Assembly (NCBI GenBank): GCA_030697085.1
Contig: JAUYQT010000241.1
Location: 1 to 6,133 of the forward strand
Reading direction: 5' to 3'
Origin: Azonexus sp.
GTDB taxonomy: Bacteria > Pseudomonadota > Gammaproteobacteria > Burkholderiales > Rhodocyclaceae
DNA length: 6,133 bases
The notes under the pieces were generated by a model that did not search any database, was not told the DNA's origin, and was given only the letters and a program-made list of their open reading frames with translations. Made by a program: the position numbers and the translations under genes. This document shows, in pieces, positions 1-4,943 of this stretch; position 1 is the first letter of the stretch; the number at the start of each line of letters is the position of its first letter.

Positions 1-450
1 ACCGCACACAACGTTTACCTGATGGGCTCCTACACCAACCTGTTCACCGCCAAATTTGCCAAGAGTAGTCCCAACGCTGCTATTGACGGCATCGCAAACG
101 GCGATCGCCTGCCTTATGCGCCACGTCACCTGGCCTCGCTCAATGTCGGTTACCAGCATCCGTTCGGGATTGATGCTCGGATCGGTGTGGACTATGTCAG
201 CAGCCAGCAGCCCGACACCTTTGCGCGCGTTCTGCCACCGGTGGATGCAGCTCTCTCCGGTCTGTCCGGGACGATTCCGTCCTACACCCTGCTCAATGCT
301 TCGATTCGTTACAAACCGCAAAACAGCAAGGCATCATTTTTCCTCAGCGGCCATAATCTGGCCAACAAGGAATATCTGGCGACCCGAGTCGATGGCATGG
401 CTGTCGGTCGCACGCGGCAAGTCATCGGCGGGGTAAGCTACAACTTTTAG
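1..450 (+). CDS. TonB-dependent outer-membrane receptor, C-terminal part (5' end outside window)
   Basis: Frame 1 is open from the first base and ends at TAG 448-450, giving the last 149 residues of a larger protein; the ATG at 22 is internal. The stretch reads as the final strands of a 22-stranded beta-barrel: alternating aromatic/polar segments, a GDRLPYAPRH motif common before late strands of FecA-like receptors, a NLANKEYLATR segment like the usual 'N-L-x-(D/N)-K-x-Y' motif, and a terminal GVSYNF ending in the C-terminal Phe needed for BAM-dependent insertion. Family members import siderophores, cobalamin, haem, PQQ or other scarce ligands using TonB/ExbBD energy. The plug domain and TonB box lie outside the window, so the substrate cannot be judged. 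A secreted YncE-like propeller gene follows on the same strand, recalling E. coli yncD-yncE. The family call is firm; the ligand is unknown. Confidence 0.9.
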   Translation, partial: TAHNVYLMGSYTNLFTAKFAKSSPNAAIDGIANGDRLPYAPRHLASLNVGYQHPFGIDARIGVDYVSSQQPDTFARVLPPVDAALSGLSGTIPSYTLLNASIRYKPQNSKASFFLSGHNLANKEYLATRVDGMAVGRTRQVIGGVSYNF

Positions 451-466
451 GCCACATTGACCGCAA

Positions 467-479
467 CTGGCCTGGCCAG
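467..479 (+). repeat. Short inverted repeat CTGGC-CTG-GCCAG
   Basis: A 5-bp stem with a 3-nt loop starts 16 bp after the receptor stop codon. No T tract follows. It may add RNA structure to the 3' end of the receptor transcript, but it is short enough to be chance. Confidence 0.25.
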
Positions 480-497
480 AACCCGCAATATCTCGCA

Positions 498-520
498 CGT
501 GATTGCCGGACGCAATCACG
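498..520 (+). terminator. Perfect 9-bp inverted repeat; weak terminator or operator
   Basis: The arms CGTGATTGC (498-506) and GCAATCACG (512-520) are exact reverse complements around a 5-nt loop, CGGAC. A short TTTT tract follows at 527-530, six bases after the stem. It lies 47 bp after the receptor stop and about 80 bp before the propeller start. The stem could end receptor transcription, but the T tract is short and displaced. The dyad could equally be a binding site for a dimeric regulator of the propeller gene. The sequence alone does not decide between these. Confidence 0.4.
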
Positions 521-584
521 GCGAGGTTTTCCCCCCGATGGTCAGCGGCTGTGTATGCTTTCATTCCTGTTGCCATTGTTACCC

Positions 585-589
585 GGAGG
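585..589 (+). promoter_or_regulatory. Ribosome binding site of the propeller gene
   Basis: GGAGG lies 10 nt before the ATG at 600. It selects this start over the in-frame ATG at 555, which would place 15 extra residues ahead of a normal signal peptide. Confidence 0.75.
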
Positions 590-599
590 ATCGTCATTC

Positions 600-1667
600 A
601 TGAATTTGACCGGAAAACCCCAAAAACTGATCTGCGCCGCCCTGCTGGGGCTAGGCGTCTCGCTCGCCGCCCAGGCCCAGGCGGCGGGGGTGGCTTATAT
701 CTCGAACCAGAATGGCGGCATCGGCGTCCTTGATCTGGCGACGCTCGAACTGACTGGTTCATTCGACGTCGGGGCCAAGGGGCCGCGCGGCATCGGCGTC
801 ACGGCTGACGGCAAGTATCTGGTCACTGCCAATAAGGACGATGCCAATGTTTCAATCATCGACCTGAGCACGCGCAAGGTCATCAAGCACGTCAAGATCG
901 GCAAGAACCCGGAGTTCGTGCGTGTGCTCGGCAACAAGGCTTTTGTCACTTACGAGCCCAGCTCCAAGGGTGGCCCGCCACCCAAACCCGGTGCCGTCGT
1001 GGTCGAGGCGAAGGATGACGACGATGACAATGTCCCGGCCCGGATCGCGATTGTCGATATCAGGAAAGGCAAGGTTCTCAAGGAAATCACCAGCGGCCCG
1101 GAAACGGAAGGCATCGAGTTCACGCCGGACGGCAAGCGCATGATTGTGACCAACGAGGCCGACAACACCATTACCTTGCATGACATTCGCAGCGGCAAAC
1201 TGCTCAAAACCGTTCCCACCAGCCAGTACGGCGATCGGCCGCGCGGCATCAAGGTGTCGCCAGACGGCAAGCGCTATATCGCAACGCTCGAATTCGGCAA
1301 TAAACTCCTCATTCTTGATGACAAGCTCGACCCGATCAAGACGGTGGAAACCGGCAAGACGCCTTACGGCATTGCCTTTGATCGGTCGGGGCAGCGCATT
1401 TTTGTCGCTGCGTCACGGGCCAATACGCTGCAGGTTTTTGATGCCACGTCCCTTGAAAGAATCAAGGACATCCCGAGTGGTGAACGTTGCTGGCACTTTA
1501 CTTTCACCCCGGATGACAAGCAGATTCTGCTCACTTGCGGTCGTTCCGACGAGGTGATCGTGATTGATGCGAAGACGCTGGAAGTGACCAAGCGCATACC
1601 CAACAAGGGCATGCCCTGGGGTATCGTCACTTATCCGAAGGCGTTTGGCAGCCTCGATCAGCCATAA
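600..1667 (+). CDS. Secreted YncE-like (YVTN family) beta-propeller protein
   Basis: 355 residues starting at ATG 600, behind GGAGG. Residues 1-29 form a Sec signal peptide: basic start (K6, K9), hydrophobic ICAALLGLGVSLA, and an AQAQAA cleavage region. The mature protein should therefore be periplasmic. The rest is repeated blades of the YVTN/PQQ-associated propeller type: a 'TPDGKR/SPDGKR/TADGKY' turn, a 'hhVTN/VAA/LLT' strand, then 'D..(T/S)L/G' (for example residues 67-90, 178-200, 227-250, 266-291, 301-326). Such proteins have seven-bladed folds and mostly unknown functions; E. coli YncE binds DNA in vitro, and others occur beside alcohol or methanol oxidation genes. No catalytic residues can be assigned. 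A Pro-rich and acidic insert (residues 121-144, with GGPPPKPG and five consecutive Asp) interrupts the blades. C297 and C313 are the only Cys in the mature chain. The gene follows a TonB-dependent receptor on the same strand. Fold and export are secure; the ligand is unknown. Confidence 0.88.
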   Translation: MNLTGKPQKLICAALLGLGVSLAAQAQAAGVAYISNQNGGIGVLDLATLELTGSFDVGAKGPRGIGVTADGKYLVTANKDDANVSIIDLSTRKVIKHVKIGKNPEFVRVLGNKAFVTYEPSSKGGPPPKPGAVVVEAKDDDDDNVPARIAIVDIRKGKVLKEITSGPETEGIEFTPDGKRMIVTNEADNTITLHDIRSGKLLKTVPTSQYGDRPRGIKVSPDGKRYIATLEFGNKLLILDDKLDPIKTVETGKTPYGIAFDRSGQRIFVAASRANTLQVFDATSLERIKDIPSGERCWHFTFTPDDKQILLTCGRSDEVIVIDAKTLEVTKRIPNKGMPWGIVTYPKAFGSLDQP

Positions 1668-1695
1668 CGACCGACTGCCAAGGGGGGGGCTCCGG

Positions 1696-1729
1696 CGCCG
1701 TGCAGGGCTTTGAAAAAACCCTGACGGCG
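1696..1729. repeat. Hairpin in the convergent intergenic region
   Basis: The arms CGCCGT (1696-1701) and ACGGCG (1724-1729) continue, after one bulged G (1702), into CAGGG (1703-1707) and CCCTG (1719-1723). Inside, TTT (1709-1711) can pair with AAA (1715-1717). The result is a nearly continuous 14-bp stem between the stops of two convergent genes (1667 and 1799). No U tract follows on the + strand, so it is a likely 3'-end structure and not a classical terminator in that direction. Confidence 0.5.
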
Positions 1730-1738
1730 TTCGGTCAG
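1713..1738 (-). terminator. Possible intrinsic terminator of the ABC-F gene
   Basis: Read on the - strand, CTGAC (1738->1734), an 8-nt loop and GTCAG (1725->1721) form a 5-bp stem, followed by GG and six T (1718->1713). This is the shape of a short intrinsic terminator, 61 bp after the ABC-F stop. It shares bases with the hairpin at 1696-1729, so the two structures exclude each other. The stem is short, hence moderate confidence. Confidence 0.4.
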
Positions 1739-1798
1739 CACAGACAGTTGGGCGGCCAAGGTGAATCGTCTCTAAGCCAGCCCAAGCCGGCCCAAGCT

Positions 1799-3475
1799 TC
1801 AGGCGGCCTGTTTGCTTTGCGCCGAAGCTGCTTCGCGTGAGCGTTTGGCCTCGTCGAGCAAATAACGCTGGTAGTCGTCCAGGTCGCCATCGAATGGTTC
1901 GATACCCCCCCGCGAGACGAGCCAGAATTCATCACATACGGCACGCAGCAGCGCGCGGTCGTGGCTGACCAGCATGACGGTGCCTTCAAACTCGTTGAGC
2001 GCAACGCTGAGCGCTTCGCGGGTGGACAGGTCGAGGTGATTGGTCGGTTCGTCGAGCAATAGAAGATTCGGACGTTGCCAGACGATCATGCATAGCACCA
2101 ACCGTGCCTTTTCGCCGCCGCTCATCGTACCGACCGTTTGCCGGACCATCTCGCCGCCGAAATTAAAGGTGCCGAGGAAATTACGCAATTCCTGCTCACG
2201 CCCCGGCACATTGCCGCGGCCTGATGCGATGGCCTCTTTGGCGAGGCGAACCATGTGCTCGAGCGGCGTGTCCTGCGGCCGCAGCACGTCAAGTTCCTGC
2301 TGCGCGAAGTAGCCGATGCTCAGCCCCTTGCCTTCGGTGACTTCGCCGCTGATCGCTGTCAGGTCGCGGGCAATGGTTTTGACCAGTGTCGATTTGCCCT
2401 GACCGTTGGCACCCAGAATGCCGATACGTTGGCCGGCATGGACTGAACGGTTGATGTTGCGGACGATGACAGTCGGCGCGCTGCCGGCCGGCGCATCTTC
2501 TGCCGGCGGGTAGCCGATGACGGTGTTGACCATCGAGAGCATCGGGTTGGGCAGATTTTGCGGTTCCTGGAATTCGAAAGTGAATTCAGCATCAGCCAGC
2601 ACCGGGGCGATTTTTTCCATCCGTTCCAGCGCCTTGACCCGGCTCTGCGCCTGCTTCGCCTTGCTCGCCTTGGCTTTGAAGCGGGTGATGAAAGATTGCA
2701 GGTGCGCGATTTTTTCCGCCTGCTTGGCCACTGTGGCCTGTTGCAGCAACATCTGTTCGGCGCGCATATCTTCGAACTTGGTGTAATTGCCGCCGTAACG
2801 CACCAATTTGGCATTGTCGATATGCAGCGTGACCTCGGTGATGGCGTCGAGGAATTCGCGGTCATGGCTGATCATCACCAGCGTGCCCGGATAACGCTTG
2901 AGCCAGGCTTCGAGCCAGACGAGGGCGTCGAGGTCAAGGTGGTTGGTCGGCTCGTCGAGCAACAAAATGTCGGACGGGCACATCAGGGCGCGGGCCAGTT
3001 GCAGGCGCATCCGCCAACCGCCGGAAAAACTGTTGACTGGATTATTCAGCTCGGCGACCTTGAAGCCGAGGCCGAGAATCAGCGATTGCGCCCGCGATTC
3101 GGCATCGTGTTCGCCGGCGTCGTTCAGCGCCATGTAGGCTTCCGCCATGCGCATGCCGTCGTCGCTCGCCTCGGCGTCATGCACTTCGTTGCGCGCCGCC
3201 AGTAGGGTGACGTCACCGTCGATGACGAAATCGGTCGCCGATTGTTCGGTTTCCGGCATGTCCTGCGCCACCTGCCCCATCCGCCATTGTTTGGGAATGG
3301 AATAGTCGCCGCCATCTTCGTGCAGCGTGCCATTGAGCAAGGCAAACAGCGTCGATTTGCCGGCGCCGTTGCGGCCGACCAGGCCGACTTTCTCGCCGGG
3401 ATTGATGGTGATGGAGGTCTTGTCGAGCAGCACTTTCGAGCTGCGGCGCAAGGTGACGTTTTTGAGAATAATCAC
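1799..3475 (-). CDS. ABC-F family ATPase, YheS-like
   Basis: 558 residues from the GTG at 3475, giving (M)IILKNVTLRR, the usual start of this family. An ATG at 3520 would add 15 unrelated residues and sits only 11 nt after a terminator T run, so GTG is preferred although its Shine-Dalgarno (AGAAAG) is weak. There are two ABC ATPase domains without membrane segments. Domain 1: Walker A GRNGAGKST (34-42), signature SGGWR (151-155), Walker B LLLDEP with E175, H-loop H204. Domain 2: Walker A GANGQGKST (355-363), signature SGGEK (452-456), LLLLDEP with E476, H505. Between them is a basic linker (about 240-290, with RFKAKASKAKQAQSRVKALERMEKI) that in ABC-F proteins reaches the ribosomal P-site tRNA. 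Family members bind the ribosomal E site and relieve stalled translation in the cytoplasm. VIDGD (85-89) and EPFDGDLDDYQ (526-536) match YheS best. The roughly 80-residue C-terminal extension of E. coli YheS (637 aa) is absent. Both catalytic Glu are intact, so the protein is probably active. Confidence 0.93.
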   Translation of the reverse strand: MIILKNVTLRRSSKVLLDKTSITINPGEKVGLVGRNGAGKSTLFALLNGTLHEDGGDYSIPKQWRMGQVAQDMPETEQSATDFVIDGDVTLLAARNEVHDAEASDDGMRMAEAYMALNDAGEHDAESRAQSLILGLGFKVAELNNPVNSFSGGWRMRLQLARALMCPSDILLLDEPTNHLDLDALVWLEAWLKRYPGTLVMISHDREFLDAITEVTLHIDNAKLVRYGGNYTKFEDMRAEQMLLQQATVAKQAEKIAHLQSFITRFKAKASKAKQAQSRVKALERMEKIAPVLADAEFTFEFQEPQNLPNPMLSMVNTVIGYPPAEDAPAGSAPTVIVRNINRSVHAGQRIGILGANGQGKSTLVKTIARDLTAISGEVTEGKGLSIGYFAQQELDVLRPQDTPLEHMVRLAKEAIASGRGNVPGREQELRNFLGTFNFGGEMVRQTVGTMSGGEKARLVLCMIVWQRPNLLLLDEPTNHLDLSTREALSVALNEFEGTVMLVSHDRALLRAVCDEFWLVSRGGIEPFDGDLDDYQRYLLDEAKRSREAASAQSKQAA

Positions 3476-3531
3476 GGGCAAAGCTTTCTGAAGGGTGGCG
3501 CATGACTGCTGCTGAAGCATTCTGCGCTTAC

Positions 3532-3585
3532 AAAAAAACAGGCACTCAAATCATCGGCTCGGGGGTGAGTGAATGGCTTGAGTGC
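3532..3585 (-). terminator. Intrinsic terminator after the small basic protein gene
   Basis: On the - strand, GCACTCAA (3585->3578) pairs perfectly with TTGAGTGC (3549->3542). The inner bases allow a few further pairs (ATG/CAT-type, 3573-3575 with 3552-3554). CTG and then seven T (3538->3532) follow directly. It lies 40 bp after the stop of the 56-residue gene and just before the ABC-F gene. It should end transcripts from the two small genes and separate them from the ABC-F gene. Confidence 0.75.
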
Positions 3586-3625
3586 TGAGGTCTTGCGTCG
3601 AGGCGCCATGAACGGCGCGGCAAAA

Positions 3626-3796
3626 TCAGGCGTTCGGCGTGGTCTCGCCGGTGGGTGTCGCATCAGGCGTTTCGGTGGCGGGATCGTTTTCGTCAGCCGC
3701 TTTTTTGGCCAGCTTTTGCTGACGCTTTTCTTCCTGCTTGCTCTTCTTTGCCAGATCCTTTTGGCGTTTTTCGAACTGATAGTTTGGTTTGGCCAA
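3626..3796 (-). CDS. Small lysine-rich conserved hypothetical protein (TTG start)
   Basis: 56 residues from TTG 3796: (M)AKPNYQFEKRQKDLAKKSKQEEKRQQKLAKK followed by an acidic/Thr/Pro tail (ADENDPATETPDATPTGETTPNA). I recognise the AKPNYQFEKRQ-type start from short, unnamed proteobacterial proteins, but no function is known to me. The first 33 residues are very basic and likely one long helix; the last 23 look disordered and acidic, so the chain is strongly charge-polarised. A cytoplasmic nucleic-acid- or ribosome-associated role is only a guess. The TTG start is supported by AAAGG 7 nt upstream and by the family-like N-terminus. The longer frame starting at ATG 3883 would begin inside a likely -10 element and add 29 residues unlike the rest. 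It lies 168 bp after the VF530 gene and is followed by a strong terminator. Confidence 0.68.
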   Translation of the reverse strand: MAKPNYQFEKRQKDLAKKSKQEEKRQQKLAKKAADENDPATETPDATPTGETTPNA

Positions 3797-3803
3797 GAGG
3801 TTA

Positions 3804-3808
3804 CCTTT
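3804..3808 (-). promoter_or_regulatory. Ribosome binding site selecting the TTG start
   Basis: On the - strand, AAAGG (3808->3804) lies 7 nt before the TTG at 3796. No ATG or GTG at a comparable distance is in frame, so this site is the main nucleotide evidence for the unusual start codon. Confidence 0.55.
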
Positions 3809-3881
3809 AAGGGTGGCAAATGCCGATTGGCGCCGCTTGACTCTGCTGGAAAGCAGCGCGATCAAGCCGCGAAAACCAAGC

Positions 3882-3890
3882 ATTATGCCA
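3882..3890 (-). promoter_or_regulatory. Possible extended -10 promoter for the small basic protein gene
   Basis: On the - strand, TGGCATAAT (3890->3882) matches an extended -10 (TGn plus CATAAT, five of six to TATAAT). The -35 at 17-bp spacing is poor. Transcription would begin near 3875, giving a leader of about 80 nt to the TTG. A small hairpin (CTGCT/AGCAG, 3844-3857) falls in that leader. Weak evidence by itself. Confidence 0.33.
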
Positions 3891-3964
3891 CTATCGGAGG
3901 CTCAGCAGTCCGCCTTTGTGAAGCGGCGAGATGTTGAATCGGCAATCAATGCTGCGTCACTATC

Positions 3965-4201
3965 TCAGGCATCGTCAGTTTTTGCCTGTGCCAACTCGTC
4001 ATACAAGGCCTCCACGCGCTCCCTTGCCCACGGGGTGCGGCGCAGAAATTTCAGGCTGGAGGCAAGGCTCGGCTCGTGGGTAAAGCAGCGGATGGCGATT
4101 TGCCGCCCGAGGGTTTCCCAGCCGTAGTTGGTGACGAGCGCTTGCAGCATCATTTCCAGTGTGATGCCATGGCGTGGGTTATTGGTTTGCGGCGTATTCA
4201 T
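3965..4201 (-). CDS. VF530-family (DUF2132) small putative DNA-binding protein
   Basis: 78 residues from ATG 4201, with AAGGAG 5 nt upstream; the longer frame from 4279 has no such support. The sequence carries the hallmarks of the family: MNTPQTNNPRHGITLEMMLQ, then LVTNYGWETLGRQI, IRCFTHEPSLASSLKFLRRTPWAR and a final helix RVEALYDELA. These short, all-helical proteins are widespread in Proteobacteria, named after Vibrio fischeri VF530 and annotated as DNA-binding from structural similarity; to my knowledge there is little direct functional evidence. The arginine/lysine cluster in KFLRRTPWARERVE is conserved-looking and would be the natural nucleic-acid contact. No signal peptide or membrane segment, so cytoplasmic. 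It is divergent from the sixA-like gene with 229 bp between the starts. The family call is strong; the function is uncertain. Confidence 0.88.
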   Translation of the reverse strand: MNTPQTNNPRHGITLEMMLQALVTNYGWETLGRQIAIRCFTHEPSLASSLKFLRRTPWARERVEALYDELAQAKTDDA

Positions 4202-4206
4202 GGTTT

Positions 4207-4212
4207 CTCCTT
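4207..4212 (-). promoter_or_regulatory. Ribosome binding site of the VF530-family gene
   Basis: On the - strand, AAGGAG (4212->4207) lies 5 nt before the ATG at 4201. It fixes the start 26 codons inside the longest open frame. Confidence 0.75.
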
Positions 4213-4430
4213 GCGGGCAACTTGCATCGTGAAGCCCGGATTGAAGCGTCGATGATGACAGTAAGCGCGGCCGGCACAAAGAATCGCGTTGCGAATGTCG
4301 TTTTGGGCAATAAAAACAGGTTGACCGTAGCCGTCGCTTGTCAGCCTGCTGGGGGGGGATGGCTTATTCGTTTGTAATAATCATGTAATGTTTGGAGATT
4401 AGGATGCCGGTTTTTAATCGAGATACAACG
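4213..4430. promoter_or_regulatory. Divergent intergenic region between VF530-family and sixA-like genes
   Basis: No credible gene lies in these 218 bp. They must hold promoters for both directions. The best + strand candidate is TTGCGA (4289-4294), 16 bp, TAAAAA (4311-4316), which would give a leader of about 110 nt. A weaker one is TTATTC (4364-4369), 16 bp, TAATGT (4386-4391). A run of eight G (4351-4358) sits between them. The stretch from 4363 to 4430 is AT-rich compared with its surroundings. None of the promoters is convincing individually. Confidence 0.3.
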
Positions 4431-4886
4431 ATGGAATTGTTGCTGTGGCGCCATGCCGAAGCCGAGGATGGCGAGGATGATCTGAAGCGTCGCCTGACTG
4501 AGCGCGGCGAGAAGCAGGCGCGACTGATGGCGAAGTGGATACGCGAGCATCAGCCGAAGGATTTGCGCATTATTGTCAGCCCGGCGGTACGCACCCGGCA
4601 GACGGCCGAGGCGCTTAAATTGCCCTTTGAAATCGAGCGAAAAATTGCTCCTGAAGCCTGTGTCTCAGCCTTGATCGCCGCTTCGGGGTGGCCGCAGGCC
4701 AGCGGTGCGGTTCTGATTGTTGGTCATCAGCCGTCGCTGGGGTGCATGGCCTCTTTGCTGCTGGCCGGGCATGAGGCTGAGTGGACGATCAAAAAAGGGG
4801 CGTTATGGTGGCTGACCAACCGCGTTCGTCGCGGTGAAACCCAGACTGTCCTGCGGGCGGTGATACCGGCCGAGTTTCTCGAGTAG
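4431..4886 (+). CDS. sixA: SixA-like phosphohistidine phosphatase (histidine phosphatase superfamily)
   Basis: 151 residues: MELLLWRHAEAED, with the RHG-type motif R7-H8-A9-E10 (H8 the nucleophile), R54 in SPAVRTRQT, and the second catalytic His H99 in VGHQPSLG. The length and short alpha/beta layout match SixA (E. coli 161 aa), which removes phosphate from histidine in phosphotransfer proteins, notably the nitrogen-PTS protein NPr. The substrate here is not proven. Start choice: ATG 4431 puts the first beta strand at the N-terminus, as in the family. ATG 4404 has the better ribosome site (GGAG, 6 nt) and would add nine residues, but that stretch is AT-rich and uses CGA and ACA codons unlike the gene body. 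TTG 4392 is unlikely. No signal peptide, so cytoplasmic. A PPK2 gene follows after 57 bp on the same strand without a clear terminator, suggesting one operon. Confidence 0.87.
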   Translation: MELLLWRHAEAEDGEDDLKRRLTERGEKQARLMAKWIREHQPKDLRIIVSPAVRTRQTAEALKLPFEIERKIAPEACVSALIAASGWPQASGAVLIVGHQPSLGCMASLLLAGHEAEWTIKKGALWWLTNRVRRGETQTVLRAVIPAEFLE

Positions 4887-4933
4887 ACAAAGCGCCGTCT
4901 TTGCCGTGCAATAAGCCCTTTGCATCAGCAGAT

Positions 4934-4937
4934 GGAG
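4934..4937 (+). promoter_or_regulatory. Ribosome binding site of the PPK2 gene
   Basis: GGAG lies 6 nt before ATG 4944. The alternative in-frame starts, ATG 4932 and TTG 4920, overlap or precede this site, so 4944 is chosen. Confidence 0.65.
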
Positions 4938-4943
4938 AGAGGC

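Noticed and set aside
852..1181. Open frames on the - strand across the propeller gene
   Set aside because: Antisense shadows of a gene with a clear signal peptide and repeated blade motifs; no ribosome sites or recognisable domains.
1775..1797. Short tandem repeat (two 10-bp units of GCC[A/G]GCCCAA type) after the ABC-F stop
   Set aside because: Only two imperfect copies; no sign of a functional repeat array or attachment site.
2558..3205. 215-codon + strand open frame opposite the ABC-F gene
   Set aside because: It lies wholly antisense to conserved ATPase motifs; its composition (many His, Arg, Leu) is typical of a mirrored frame in GC-rich coding DNA.
3569..3937. 122-codon + strand frame with a hydrophobic Phe/Leu stretch, a possible membrane protein
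   Set aside because: The hydrophobic run is the reverse strand of the Lys/Gln/Glu-rich small protein (AAG/GAA codons read backwards). There is no ribosome site, and it crosses the - strand terminator.
3889..3964. Direct repeat CACTATC near 3889 and 3958
   Set aside because: Seven bases repeated once in 75 bp of non-coding DNA is compatible with chance, and there is no mobile-element context.
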